The translations under genes and the position numbers were made by a program. Below are positions 37,501 to 46,249 of a DNA stretch of 64,000 bases, in pieces. The notes under the pieces were generated by a model. The model ran no database searches. It was not told the origin of the DNA and saw only the letters and a list, made by a program, of their open reading frames with translations. The stretch is from Thioalkalivibrio sp. ALJ7 (GTDB lineage: Bacteria > Pseudomonadota > Gammaproteobacteria > Ectothiorhodospirales > Ectothiorhodospiraceae), in NCBI RefSeq assembly GCF_000376865.1, contig NZ_AQXQ01000012.1, positions 744,001 through 808,000 of the forward strand. The letters are read 5' to 3'. Each line of letters opens with the position of its first letter. The first letter of the stretch is position 1.

Positions 37501-40150
37501 ACTCCTCGTCGAGGTCAGCCGGTTCGTCGCCGACCTCGATCCCGGCGGTCGCGGGCTCTTCCAGCTCTTCGCTCAGCACCTCTTCATTGGTGTCGAGCGC
37601 ATCAGCCGGGAGCTCAAGGTCTTCGAGGTCCAAAGGGGAGGCTGCTACCTCTTCGGACTCGGACGCCTCTTCCGGTGGCAAGTCCGGCACGAAGGCGCCC
37701 GGTTCCTGCAGGAAAGAGTCGGCAACCGCCTCCTCCGCAATCTCCGTCGCTTCGGTGGGCTCGGCAGGCTCTGGTGCATCGAGCCCATCAAGGGTGCGCG
37801 CCAAGGCCAGGAAATCTTCTTCCGCCCCTGGTGGTGCGACACGCTCGGCGGCGGCGTCATCCTCGGGCTCGGCGTCGGTGGCCACGTCACCACTGGCCAG
37901 GGCCCGGAGTCGCAACGCGATATCCAGCACCGGGGTATCCGGACCGGTATCGTCACGGACCTCGGTCACCAAGCCAGGCAGCACGCCAATGGCATCCTCG
38001 ATCACCTGCAGGGTTGCATGATCCGCTTCGTGGCCCGAGTCCAACAACCGGTTCAGGAAGGACTCGAGCGCCCAGGCAAACTCCCCCAGGCGCAGGGCGC
38101 CGGCGAGACGGCCGGATCCCTTTAGCGTATGGAACGACCGCCGAATGACCGAAAGGGTCTCCAGGTCGGCCGGATTGGTCTGCCAGCGCGGGAAGTGCTC
38201 GCCCAGGCTCGCCACCTCCTCGTCCGATTCCTCAAGGAAGATCTCCAGGATCTCCGGGTCCACATCCGGGCCACGAACCTGCTCCGCCAGCACGGTGTCA
38301 TCGAATGGGAGCGAATCGCGCCCACCCGCCGGAACCGGGCTGGAGGTGGCACCCACGTCGTCCAAATCCAGCTCATGCGCCGCGTCGTCCGGCGCCCCGG
38401 CATCAAGCCCGGCATCCAGTGCCGACGCGGAGCCAACATCGTGGTCGTCGGCTGCCGCAAGGTCCTGCAGCGGTTTCCCTTCAGCCTCGGAGTCACCACC
38501 GGAGATGGCGCCGATCCGCTGCAGCGCTGCAATCCCACGCTCGTGGACGCTGTCCAGTTCGCGCCACGGCTGACCGGAGGACTCCAGCGCCACTTCGATA
38601 CTGCTGAGCACCTCGGCCAGGGCTTCAATCTCGCCCGCATCCAGCTGGGTCGCAGCCATGCCGGCACGGGAATCGAGATGTCGAATCAGCGGGCCAAGAA
38701 GGGCGTGCAGGGCCTCGAAGCCCGACATCGACATCGCCCCCTCGATACGGCGCAGACCCTCCCGGGCCTCGTCAAGGCCATCACCCGAGGTCTCCGGACC
38801 TGCGTCGAGGAATCCGAGAAACAGGTCACGAACCCGGCGGACGTCAACCAAGGCCTCCTTGTACACCGCCACCGCCAGGGCACGATCAAACTCGGCTTGA
38901 GGCGTGGGGCTTGTGCTCTTGCGACGCAGACCGGATTCCAACAGGGCTTCTAGGGCCAGGAGGTGCTCCGCCAGCACCATGTCGACCTGTTCGTCCGCCT
39001 CTCCGGCACGCTCAGGAGTCAGTGAGGCCGCCAGGGCATCCGTGTGGTCCTGTCCGGAATCCAGGCCCAGCAGACTGAGGGTCGAGCCGATCCTTTCGAC
39101 CTGTTCACGCAGGTTATCGAGGTCCTCGGCCCCCCGGACGGGTGAGCGCATCAGGACATCAAGGCGCTCGCGCACCTCGGCAAGATCGTCTTCCAAGGCC
39201 TGACGCAGGTTGTCGTAAACCGATCGCCCGACACCGCTCTCCTCGTCGAGATTCAGGCTATCCAGCCCGAACACCTCACGTACGGCCAGGGTCTGCTCAC
39301 CTTCCGAGGTCGCACAGGCCACGTGGAACAAAAGCGTCTTGACCAGCGCGGCCGGGGCCTCGTATTCGGGCTCGGACCCGTCACCGGACGACTCAACGTG
39401 AGCAATCAGAACGCTGAGGTAACGACCCAGCTCGCGATCAATCCGGCCGATCAGTCGGCGCACATCGGTATCGGCTTCGACCCCGCCCTGGGCGATGGCT
39501 TCGAGCACGGCACCCGCCACCCAGAACAGGCGGCGGGCCTCACCCGCCGGAACCGCTTCCTCGACCACACGAGCGGTCTCCTGCAAGCGCCCAGCCGGCG
39601 TGGTCGCATCGTCACCTCGCACAAGCTCCAGCAGGTCACGCTGGAAACGGCGCCGCGCCTGTTGCAGTACCGGCACTCGGGCGACCGGCTCCAGCACCTC
39701 GTCGCCGGAGCCCACGCGGGCATCATCCACCGATTGTGGGTCCGGCATTAACGCCGCCACATCCAGCAGTAACGAGGCGCCACGGCTGCTGCGAAGCTCG
39801 TTCAGCAGCGGTACGAGGATCATCGGCGAGGGCAGTTCGCCATCGCCCTCGTTCTCGAGATAATCCGGGAGTTGCAGCGCGGCCCGCAGTAGCGGCTCGG
39901 TCGCCGCCACGTTCGGCTCGTCCGCCTGTTCGAGCTGTTCCAGGACCTGCAGCATCTCGTCGCAGATCAGGACCACGCTCTCGACCTGGACCATGACCAG
40001 GGTATTGCGGATCTGGTCGACCCGGCTGCGGGCCTCGGCCAGACAATCGCCGCAGGACGGGTCGTCCGAGTACCGCCGCAATGCGTCCTGGACCTCGACA
40101 AACAGCTTGTCGAGTTCGTCACGGACCCAGTTCAGTGCGCTGGATGCCAT
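34574..40150 (-). CDS. chpA: Hybrid chemosensory histidine kinase ChpA/PilL
   Basis: The product is 1858 aa. The first ~640 residues are helical Hpt-like/FimL-like segments without a HxxKG site. Three Hpt domains with intact histidines follow at about 674 (SFHTLKGSGR), 946 (LHTLNGSAR) and 1114 (LHTLKGSAR). A dimerisation/HATPase core follows, with an N box HLLRNAIAHGLETP near 1443, DDGKGID near 1490 and GRGVGLDVV near 1541. A CheW-like domain is at about 1577-1700 and a receiver domain at 1740-1857, with the phospho-site in LILLDVEMPRMDG. Long acidic linkers join the Hpt domains. It drives PilG and PilH phosphorylation to set pilus extension and retraction. It is smaller than the Pseudomonas protein (about 2470 aa), which has more Hpt-type domains. 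Confidence 0.93.
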   Translation of the reverse strand: MASSALNWVRDELDKLFVEVQDALRRYSDDPSCGDCLAEARSRVDQIRNTLVMVQVESVVLICDEMLQVLEQLEQADEPNVAATEPLLRAALQLPDYLENEGDGELPSPMILVPLLNELRSSRGASLLLDVAALMPDPQSVDDARVGSGDEVLEPVARVPVLQQARRRFQRDLLELVRGDDATTPAGRLQETARVVEEAVPAGEARRLFWVAGAVLEAIAQGGVEADTDVRRLIGRIDRELGRYLSVLIAHVESSGDGSEPEYEAPAALVKTLLFHVACATSEGEQTLAVREVFGLDSLNLDEESGVGRSVYDNLRQALEDDLAEVRERLDVLMRSPVRGAEDLDNLREQVERIGSTLSLLGLDSGQDHTDALAASLTPERAGEADEQVDMVLAEHLLALEALLESGLRRKSTSPTPQAEFDRALAVAVYKEALVDVRRVRDLFLGFLDAGPETSGDGLDEAREGLRRIEGAMSMSGFEALHALLGPLIRHLDSRAGMAATQLDAGEIEALAEVLSSIEVALESSGQPWRELDSVHERGIAALQRIGAISGGDSEAEGKPLQDLAAADDHDVGSASALDAGLDAGAPDDAAHELDLDDVGATSSPVPAGGRDSLPFDDTVLAEQVRGPDVDPEILEIFLEESDEEVASLGEHFPRWQTNPADLETLSVIRRSFHTLKGSGRLAGALRLGEFAWALESFLNRLLDSGHEADHATLQVIEDAIGVLPGLVTEVRDDTGPDTPVLDIALRLRALASGDVATDAEPEDDAAAERVAPPGAEEDFLALARTLDGLDAPEPAEPTEATEIAEEAVADSFLQEPGAFVPDLPPEEASESEEVAASPLDLEDLELPADALDTNEEVLSEELEEPATAGIEVGDEPADLDEESLAAVGAVDTGEPESEIARMETDPQLWQVFSAEAQVHLLTLRGWLDESQWRPDRIPNHDLERALHTLNGSARTADIRGIYSVCGPFERLIRIHRDMEWALPTQAIELLRQLEGYVADAVGDEEPDPRKVMDPPTWAPEVYSLLDHATAEQLLRAEEDAGEEDAPEFAGPGFAGDEPATPAAEAEFEIDWEFAEVFIEEARDILEAAFAALGGWREAGGRPGPDQNTFQRELHTLKGSARMAGFTVVGSVAHALESALSVETETGLEPRDGFFQLAERALTDVQHLVERGVGAWQMDESASESLPALRAWAAGESAEGADAESDVPSETAAESEDSVASDTGDEDAPPTQVPSAAGDQRTHEAPEAEGRRIQDQVRMDAEVLDSLVNNAGELATFHRRFEQTVGRVEGQVDELERTIARLRDQLRKLEIETEAQILFRVEEESGEEALDFDPLEMDRYSGIQQLSRALAESVSDLEALKQEVGDELQNAGGILLQQRRVGTDLQDQLMRQRMVRFARMAPRLRRVVRQAGEDLDKPVRVEFTGQGAELDRALLERLVSPLEHLLRNAIAHGLETPAEREQAGKPAQGQIDVSLEQSGSEIRLQVTDDGKGIDAEAIRARAVERGLIAADAEVSDPQALQLILQSGFSTAAEVSHVAGRGVGLDVVNSDVKQLGGTLDIQSTPGKGSRFTMRLPFTLAISQALLVQVGEETFAVPMASVEGVVRARAEEIDRRDGEATYNYIGQDYQVRGLGDLMGVESQAGVEHFPEHPFPLLLVRADDQRVALRIDGLLGSQEVVVKSVGPVLSRIPGVAGATLQGDGSVMLILDLSMLVRFAAAAASLPEAAQPVIEAHSVKRIMVVDDSITIRKVTARLLSRHGYDVVTARDGLDAISLLDERRPQLILLDVEMPRMDGFEFASHVRDHPDFGQVPIIMITSRSGTKHRERANRLGVNGYLGKPYLENDLLNAIREQLHEVPA

Positions 40151-40165
40151 CGGGTCGGCCCGCCG

Positions 40166-42256
40166 TCAGGCCCGCTGTTCGTCGGAAGGATCCGCGCCGG
40201 CGTCGGGATCGGGGTCCACCGCTTCGGAAACGTCGTCCGCGGCATCGACAAGGCCACCGGGAGCCGGCAGCTTGAAGTCCGATACCGAGGACTGCAGCTG
40301 GGCCGAGAGCTGCGCCAGATCGCCGATCGCGGCCGCCGTGGACTGGGTACCCTGTGTGGTCTCGGAGGTGATCTCGCGGATCTGGGCCATGATGGAGGCC
40401 ACGTCTTGCGCCATCTCGGACTGCTTGCGCGCCGAGGAGGATATGCCGTCGATCAGGTCGGCAAGGTCGGCGGAAACCTGTTCGATCTCGGACAGCGCCT
40501 CGCCCGCGGCCTGGGCCAGCTCGGCCCCCTGGACCACGTTCGCGGTACTTTGCTCCATGGAGCTGACGGCCTCGCTAGTATCCGCCTGGATGGCCTTGAC
40601 CAGACCCTCGACCTGACGGGTCGCGCCGGAGGAACGTTCCGCGAGGCGCTGGACCTCGTCCGCCACCACTGCGAAACCGCGGCCGGCCTCGCCCGCGGCG
40701 GACGCCTGGATCGCCGCATTCAGCGCGAGCACGTTGGTCTGTTCGGCAATGTCATTGATCAGGCCGATGATGTCGCCGATCTCCTGCGAGGATTCGCCCA
40801 GGCGCTTGATCCGCTTCGCAGTCTCCTGGATCTGCTCGCGGATGCTGTCCATACCCTCGATGGAACGGCGCACGGTGCCCGCCCCGCGGGACGCGATCTC
40901 CACCGAGTTACGTGCCACAGAGGCCGACTGCTCGGCGTCCTGTGCCACCTTGTCGACCGAGCGCGACACCTCGTCGATCGCATCGTCCGCGCGCTGGATC
41001 TCGCGCGCCTGCTCTTCGGACTTCTCGGCCAGACCGAGCACCTGGGAACGAGTCGTTGCCGAGGACTCGCTGATGTCGGCCGACACCGTGTTGATCGTCG
41101 CAACCAAGGTACGCAGGTTCTCGATCGCGTAGTTCATCGAGTCCGCGATGGCCCCGGTGAAGTCCTCGGTCACCGTTGCGTTCACGGTGAGGTCACCGTC
41201 GGCGAGATTCATCATCTCGTCGAGCAGTCGCAGGATCGCCTGCTGGTTGCGTTCGTTCTGCGCCTCGGTCTCGGCCAGCTCGCGCTTGGTATCGCGGTAC
41301 AGGAACAGCCCCATCGCGATCAGCAGCAACAGCGCCAGGCCACCCAGCGCGAAACCGATCCCGGCAATAACCCCGGCCTGCTCGGCCTCGCGGGCGATCG
41401 CGTTCTCGAACTCGCCGGTCGTCTCGAGCATGCCCCCGCTGCGGGCCTCGACATTGGAGGCTGCTGCGTTGACTTCAAACACCTGAGTGGAGGTGTCCAG
41501 CACCCCTTCGACGGCCTCACTGAAGGCCACGAACAGCGTGGCGATCTCCTGCAACGTCGCACGCGCCTGGGCATCATCTATGGCCTCGATGCCCAGCGGG
41601 ACGAACCCCTCAATAAGGCCGTCCAACACACGTCCGTACAGCGTCGCGTCACGCTCGAAGCGCTCGATCGCAGTAGCCGCCTCGGCACCGCCCTGAAGCA
41701 CTTGCCCCAGACTGTTGGCGATACGCTGGATCAGCATCGTCTGGCGCGCCGCCACGTAGACCTGGTCCGCCGGCTCGCCGATCTGGGTCATGCGCCGCAC
41801 CACGTCGTCGGACAAACGGGACAGTTCTGGGGAGAAGGCCGCCACTGCGTCGGAGAACTCGGTGATCAACTGGATATCCGAGCGCCCCAGAATGACCGTG
41901 TTGATCTCGTCACGGTAAGCCGACCACTCACGGTCGACTTCCGCGATATCGTCTTGCAGGGCCTCGGGCAGCGGCTGCAGCCCCTCGCCACCCTCTCGGA
42001 TGCGCCCCAGGCGGGTCTCGAAGTCGTCGCGCAGGGTCCGCAGGTCGGTGAAGGCCTGCTCGGAGCCTGCGGCCGCCTCCAGGGAGCTGGTCGCCAACCG
42101 CTGCGACAGCAGGCGCAGATCGTTAGCCAGGGCGATGCGGTCACGGTACTGACTCTGCTCGTACTCGTGATAGGTAAATGCTGCGCCCGTCGCGATCAGA
42201 GCCAGCACCAGCAGCCCCCCAAGGAAAAGATTGCGTGCGCGACGATTCGATCCCAT
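40166..42256 (-). CDS. pilJ: Type IV pilus methyl-accepting chemotaxis protein PilJ
   Basis: The product is 696 aa. The first membrane helix is at about residues 8-26 and the second at about 294-320 ([20 protein letters not shown]). Between them lies a long helical periplasmic domain of the PilJ type. The cytoplasmic part has a HAMP-like stretch and the signalling hairpin [20 protein letters not shown], continuing into [18 protein letters not shown]. It senses a pilus- or surface-linked signal and controls ChpA through PilI. The ATG at 42256 fits the start of the membrane helix. It lies 15 bases before chpA. Confidence 0.92.
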   Translation of the reverse strand: MGSNRRARNLFLGGLLVLALIATGAAFTYHEYEQSQYRDRIALANDLRLLSQRLATSSLEAAAGSEQAFTDLRTLRDDFETRLGRIREGGEGLQPLPEALQDDIAEVDREWSAYRDEINTVILGRSDIQLITEFSDAVAAFSPELSRLSDDVVRRMTQIGEPADQVYVAARQTMLIQRIANSLGQVLQGGAEAATAIERFERDATLYGRVLDGLIEGFVPLGIEAIDDAQARATLQEIATLFVAFSEAVEGVLDTSTQVFEVNAAASNVEARSGGMLETTGEFENAIAREAEQAGVIAGIGFALGGLALLLLIAMGLFLYRDTKRELAETEAQNERNQQAILRLLDEMMNLADGDLTVNATVTEDFTGAIADSMNYAIENLRTLVATINTVSADISESSATTRSQVLGLAEKSEEQAREIQRADDAIDEVSRSVDKVAQDAEQSASVARNSVEIASRGAGTVRRSIEGMDSIREQIQETAKRIKRLGESSQEIGDIIGLINDIAEQTNVLALNAAIQASAAGEAGRGFAVVADEVQRLAERSSGATRQVEGLVKAIQADTSEAVSSMEQSTANVVQGAELAQAAGEALSEIEQVSADLADLIDGISSSARKQSEMAQDVASIMAQIREITSETTQGTQSTAAAIGDLAQLSAQLQSSVSDFKLPAPGGLVDAADDVSEAVDPDPDAGADPSDEQRA

Positions 42257-42292
42257 CAGTTCATACCCCCTGTCGCAGCCCCGCAACCACCG

Positions 42293-42874
42293 TCATCCGA
42301 CGGCAACTGAGGACTGTTCGCTATTGGATGTCCCGGCCAAGCCCAGGCCAGAAAAGCGATTGTTATCATTAAGTAACAGATCCAAATCCAGCACCGGATG
42401 CAACCGGTGACCCAGATCGAACCCGCCGGTAATAAACGGCCGCGCCGCCTCCGGGACCGAGACCTCGAGACGGCGCTGCGATGGAATGCAGCGGCGCATC
42501 CCCTCGACCTGGCTGACCAGCAACCCGGCCATACCCTGGCCCTGCGGCGCAACTATCACGCGCTGTCCGGTCGCGTCATCCGGCAGCGGGCGGTCCAGCA
42601 GCAGTTTGCCCATATCGAAAACCGGCAAAACGAGCCCACGCAGATTGCCAACACCCAGCACTGCCGAATCCGCCAGTGGGACCCGGGTCAGCGCCATCGG
42701 GTCGGTGACCTCGGCGATGGAATCCATATCCACCAGAAAACGGAATTCCCCAACGCGCAGAAGCACCCCACGCCAACCCGTACCAATATCCCGCCGCAGT
42801 TCGCGATTCACGCGGCGCCCTTCGCGATCCAGGTTCGCGAGCAGCGCAAACGGCGAGGACAGGTCGGTCTTCAT
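42293..42874 (-). CDS. pilI: CheW-like adaptor PilI
   Basis: The product is 193 aa. The CheW fold is seen in WRGVLLRVGEFRFLVDMDSI, NLRGLVLPVFDMGKLL and LLVSQVEGMRRC. It couples PilJ to ChpA. The ATG at 42874 overlaps the pilH stop by four bases. It keeps the normal pilG-pilH-pilI-pilJ order. Confidence 0.9.
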   Translation of the reverse strand: MKTDLSSPFALLANLDREGRRVNRELRRDIGTGWRGVLLRVGEFRFLVDMDSIAEVTDPMALTRVPLADSAVLGVGNLRGLVLPVFDMGKLLLDRPLPDDATGQRVIVAPQGQGMAGLLVSQVEGMRRCIPSQRRLEVSVPEAARPFITGGFDLGHRLHPVLDLDLLLNDNNRFSGLGLAGTSNSEQSSVAVG

Positions 42875-43236
42875 GCCGACAGATACTTCCCGATGGTTTC
42901 GAGCAGGTTCTTTTCGACAACTGGTTTGGTGATGTAGTCGCGGGCGCCCTGACGCATCGCCCACACGCGGTCAGTCGCCTGATCCTTAGTGCTGACCACG
43001 ACCACAGGGACATGCGCGGTCTCATCGGCCTGCGACAACTGACGCGTGGCCTGAAAACCATTCAGACCCGGCATGACCACATCCATGAGGATCAGGTCCG
43101 GGACCTGTGACTTGGCCGCGGCGACTCCGTCTTCACCGCTCTCGGCGGTCGTCACCGAATGGCCATGCTTCTCGAGCATTGTGCGCAGGACATGGATTTC
43201 GGTCGGCGAGTCGTCAACGATCAGAATGCGGGCCAT
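42871..43236 (-). CDS. pilH: CheY-like response regulator PilH
   Basis: The product is 121 aa, a single receiver domain. D8-D9 bind Mg, D52 in LILMDVVMPG is phosphorylated, and K104 in ITKPV is the conserved lysine. In the Pil-Chp system PilH affects retraction through PilU/T and may act as a phosphate sink. The ATG at 43236 gives the normal receiver length. It follows pilG by 37 bases. Confidence 0.93.
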   Translation of the reverse strand: MARILIVDDSPTEIHVLRTMLEKHGHSVTTAESGEDGVAAAKSQVPDLILMDVVMPGLNGFQATRQLSQADETAHVPVVVVSTKDQATDRVWAMRQGARDYITKPVVEKNLLETIGKYLSA

Positions 43237-43273
43237 GGAGTTCGTCTTTCCTTGTTGATAGTGACGGGGTGCG

Positions 43274-43690
43274 TCATGCCGCCGGACTGGCGTATTGACG
43301 CATGGCGCCCAGGAGGTCTTCCCTGGTGAAAGGCTTGGTGAGGTAATCCTCCGATCCCACAACGCGGCCTTTCGCCTTGTCGAACACGCTGTCCTTGCTC
43401 GACAGCATGATGATCGGCGTAGCGCGGAACTGCTTGTTGTTCTTGATCAGGGCGCAGGTCTGGTAGCCATCCAGACGCGGCATCATGACGTCGATGAAGA
43501 TAATGTTCGGGCGCGACTGGGCCACCTTGGACAGCGCCTCGAAGCCGTCCACGGCAGTGATGACTTCGGCCCCGTGCTTCTGCAGCAAGGATTCGGCCGT
43601 GCGCCGAATGGTCTTGCTGTCATCGATCACCATGACCTTGAGCCCCTGAAACTCGGTGGCCGAGTCCGCTTCGGCAAGCGCGTTAGACAC
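43274..43690 (-). CDS. pilG: CheY-like response regulator PilG
   Basis: The product is 138 aa with a short N-terminal extension. D23-D24, D67 in IIFIDVMMPRLDG and K119 in LTKPF are the receiver residues. The start is a GTG at 43690 close behind GGGGGAG. PilG promotes pilus extension through PilB and supports twitching in Pseudomonas. As first gene of the cluster it follows the promoter and Crp-like site at 43719-43755. Confidence 0.93.
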   Translation of the reverse strand: MSNALAEADSATEFQGLKVMVIDDSKTIRRTAESLLQKHGAEVITAVDGFEALSKVAQSRPNIIFIDVMMPRLDGYQTCALIKNNKQFRATPIIMLSSKDSVFDKAKGRVVGSEDYLTKPFTREDLLGAMRQYASPAA

Positions 43691-43718
43691 CTTCTCCCCC
43701 TGAGGTCATTTCGCCCCG

Positions 43719-43755
43719 AATCTAGCGGAACCGGGGCCCTGTGACAAACAGCACA
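43719..43755 (-). promoter_or_regulatory. pilG promoter overlapped by a Crp/Vfr-like site
   Basis: On the minus strand a -35 TTGTCA (43742-43747) and a -10 TAGATT (43719-43724) stand 17 bases apart, matching sigma70 at five and four of six positions. The plus strand at 43740-43755 reads TGTGA-CAAACA-GCACA, nine of ten matches to the Crp consensus TGTGA-N6-TCACA. The site covers the -35, so binding would either repress or act from a class II-like position. The window's own Vfr is the likely ligand. Confidence 0.5.
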
Positions 43756-43874
43756 CTGTGATATTGCCCAGCGCGGGCCGCAAGTGCCATAGCCGCCGCG
43801 TCGCCGCGAGAGGCCGCGCCACCCCCAACCTGCATGGCATACTCCCCCGAGACTTTGCGCACAAACGAGGCAAC

Positions 43875-44825
43875 GTGGCCAAGAACATTGCCATACTGAT
43901 GGACCCGATCGGCTCCATCAAACCGTGGAAGGACACCAGCTTCGCGATGATGCTTGCGGCCCAGGCCCGCGGCCACCATCTGCATTATCTGGAACCCGCT
44001 GACCTGTGGATCGAGGAGGGTCGGGCCGCTGCCCGCAGCCGGCCGATCACGGTGCGCGACACGCGCTCCGATTTCTTTACGCTGGGCGACGTCGAGAGCG
44101 GCCCGGCGAGCCGCTTCGATCTGCTGCTCATGCGCAAGGACCCGCCGTTCGACCTCGAGTTTGTCTACGCGACCTACGCCCTCGATCTCGCCGCGCGCGA
44201 CGGCGTGCGGGTGTCGAACCGCCCCCAGGCCCTGCGGGACGTGAACGAGAAGGCCTTTACCGCCCACTTTCCGCAGTGCTGTCCGCCCACGCTAATCACC
44301 CGCGACCGCAGCCGGATCCGCGCCTTCCTTGAGGTCCAGGGCGATATCGTGGTCAAGCCCCTGGACGGCATGGGCGGGGCCTCGGTGTTTCGCGTGCGCC
44401 AGGGCGACCCGAACACCTCGGTGATCCTCGAGACCATCACCGAGTTCGACCAGCGCAGTGTGGTCGCACAACGCTTCCTTCCGGAATTTACCGCTGGCGA
44501 CAAGCGCATCATCCTGATCGGCGGGGAGCCCTACGACCACGCGTTGGCGCGCATCCCGGCGGAGGGCGAGAGCCGCGCCAACCTTGCCGCCGGCGGCCGG
44601 GGCGAGGCCCGACCGCTAACCGAGCGTGACCGCTGGATCTGCCACGAGATCGCCCCGGAGCTAAAGGCCCGGGGCCTGGACTTCGTCGGCATCGACGTGA
44701 TCGGGGACTACCTCACCGAGATCAACGTCACCAGTCCCACCGGTGTGCGCGAACTGGACGCCGCGGGCGGCCACGACCTGGCCGGACAGTACATCGACTA
44801 CCTCTGCCGCCCGAGCGAAGGATGA
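43875..44825 (+). CDS. gshB: Glutathione synthetase
   Basis: The product is 316 aa from a GTG at 43875 with GAGG five bases before it. DPIGSIKPWKDTSFAMM at the N-terminus is the GshB signature; the ATP-grasp core has VVKPLDGMGGASVFR and ends FVGIDVIGDYLTEINVTSPTG. It joins glycine to gamma-glutamylcysteine. It is divergent from pilG with about 180 bases between the starts, an arrangement common in gammaproteobacteria. Its stop overlaps the apbE start (ATGA). Confidence 0.95.
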   Translation: MAKNIAILMDPIGSIKPWKDTSFAMMLAAQARGHHLHYLEPADLWIEEGRAAARSRPITVRDTRSDFFTLGDVESGPASRFDLLLMRKDPPFDLEFVYATYALDLAARDGVRVSNRPQALRDVNEKAFTAHFPQCCPPTLITRDRSRIRAFLEVQGDIVVKPLDGMGGASVFRVRQGDPNTSVILETITEFDQRSVVAQRFLPEFTAGDKRIILIGGEPYDHALARIPAEGESRANLAAGGRGEARPLTERDRWICHEIAPELKARGLDFVGIDVIGDYLTEINVTSPTGVRELDAAGGHDLAGQYIDYLCRPSEG

Positions 44826-45868
44826 CCGGCATGCACCCCCTGATGACCCGCACCCTGACGCTGTTTTTCGCAGCCCTCCTGCTGACCGCCTGCGGACGCG
44901 AAGAACCCGATACCGAAGCGCTCGGCTTCTACGCCTTCGGGACCCTGGTGGACCTGACCCTGTACCCGGCCGGCCAGTACGACATCGAGGCCATCGAGGC
45001 GGCCGTCCAGGAGGAACTGGAGGTGCTGCATCAATCCTGGCACGCCTGGGAGCCTGGATCGCTCGGACGCACCAACGAACTGCTGGCCCTGCAGGGCGAA
45101 TTCAGCGCCCCACCCTCGGTGCTGCCACTGATCGAGCGCGGCCGCGAGATGGAGGCCTTGAGCGACGGGCTGTTCAACCCCGCGCTGGGCAAACTCATCG
45201 CCGCCTGGGGTTTCCACCAGGACGAGCCCGAAGGTCCGCCCCCGGACCAGGAAACCCTGGACGGCCTACTGGACGATCCGCCCAGCATGAAGGACATCGA
45301 GCGCAACGGGGTGCGCCTGCGCGGCACCCACCCGGACCTGCAGCTCGACTTTGGCGGATTGGCCAAGGGCCTCGCGGTGGAGCGCGTCCTGGAGCTGCTT
45401 GAAGAGCTCGGCGTCGAGGCGGCGATCTTCAATGCCGGCGGTGACCTGATGACGCTCGGACGCCCACAGGGCCGGCCGTGGCGGGTCGGCATCCGCCACC
45501 CGCATGGCGGCACTCTGGGCAGTATCGAGCTGGAGGCCGGAGAAGCCCTGTTCACCTCCGGTGACTACGAGCGCGGCTACGAATGGGAGGGCGAGCGCAT
45601 CCACCACGTGATCGATCCGCGCACCGGTCGTCCCAGCCAGGGTATCGAAAGCGCCACCGTACTCCACCACGACCCGGCACTGGCGGACGCGGCCGCCACC
45701 ACGTTGATGATCGCCGGACCCGATGCCTGGCTGGAGTACGCCCAGAAAATGGGGATCGAACACGCCCTTGTGGTGCTGGACGATCGCATCGAGGCAACGC
45801 CAGGGCTGGCCGAACGCGTCCAACCCAGCCGAGACCACGAACCGTTCGTGGTGCGCGAACTCCCGTGA
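44822..45868 (+). CDS. apbE: FAD:protein FMN transferase, lipoprotein
   Basis: The product is 348 aa. Residues 8-24 form a lipoprotein signal with lipobox LLTAC (C24). ApbE motifs are FGTLVDLTLY, HAWEPGSLGRTNE, LDFGGLAKGLAVE, FNAGGDLMTLG and HHVIDPRTGRPS. The enzyme attaches FMN covalently to Thr/Ser of exported flavoproteins such as RnfG/NqrC. No such target is in the window. It is coupled to gshB and to the NusG-II gene by four-base overlaps, so the group is probably one operon. Confidence 0.94.
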   Translation: MTGMHPLMTRTLTLFFAALLLTACGREEPDTEALGFYAFGTLVDLTLYPAGQYDIEAIEAAVQEELEVLHQSWHAWEPGSLGRTNELLALQGEFSAPPSVLPLIERGREMEALSDGLFNPALGKLIAAWGFHQDEPEGPPPDQETLDGLLDDPPSMKDIERNGVRLRGTHPDLQLDFGGLAKGLAVERVLELLEELGVEAAIFNAGGDLMTLGRPQGRPWRVGIRHPHGGTLGSIELEAGEALFTSGDYERGYEWEGERIHHVIDPRTGRPSQGIESATVLHHDPALADAAATTLMIAGPDAWLEYAQKMGIEHALVVLDDRIEATPGLAERVQPSRDHEPFVVRELP

Positions 45869-46239
45869 AACAAGGCCTGCTGCGCTGGGGCGACGTCTTG
45901 ATAGGGGCCGCGGCCACCACGGTCGTGGTCGCGGCCTTCACGCTGACCTACAGCCCCTCCGGGGATGCTCGCCTACTCGTCATCAGCCAGGCCGGAGCGG
46001 CCACCCAGCACGAGCCGTTGGATCGCACCCGGGTTCTGGAGATCCAGGGTCCCGCCGGGATCACCCGCGTCGAGATCGAACCTGGCCGGGCGCGCTGTGC
46101 CGACTCTCCGGGACGCCAGAACATCTGCGAGTCCAGTGGCTGGCTGCAGGCCCATGGCGATGTCGCCGTCAGCCTGCCCAACCGCCTGACCTTGCAGGTG
46201 CTGGGTGCGGAGCCGGGCTTCGACAGCATGCATTACTAG
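45865..46239 (+). CDS. Membrane-anchored NusG-domain-II protein
   Basis: The product is 124 aa from a GTG at 45865 that overlaps the apbE stop. Residues 7-26 are a membrane anchor (WGDVLIGAAATTVVVAAFTL), followed by an exported small beta domain with CADSPGRQNICESSGW, where two cysteines flank a loop. This matches the stand-alone NusG domain II proteins found beside ApbE and Gx-transporter genes. Its biochemical role is not known; the family is annotated by fold and not by transcription function. Confidence 0.72.
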   Translation: MKQGLLRWGDVLIGAAATTVVVAAFTLTYSPSGDARLLVISQAGAATQHEPLDRTRVLEIQGPAGITRVEIEPGRARCADSPGRQNICESSGWLQAHGDVAVSLPNRLTLQVLGAEPGFDSMHY

Positions 46240-46249
46240 CTAGGCGCGG

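Noticed and set aside
40406-42310. A 634-codon plus-strand frame opposite pilJ
   Set aside because: It is the antisense shadow of pilJ; no start signal or recognisable domain.
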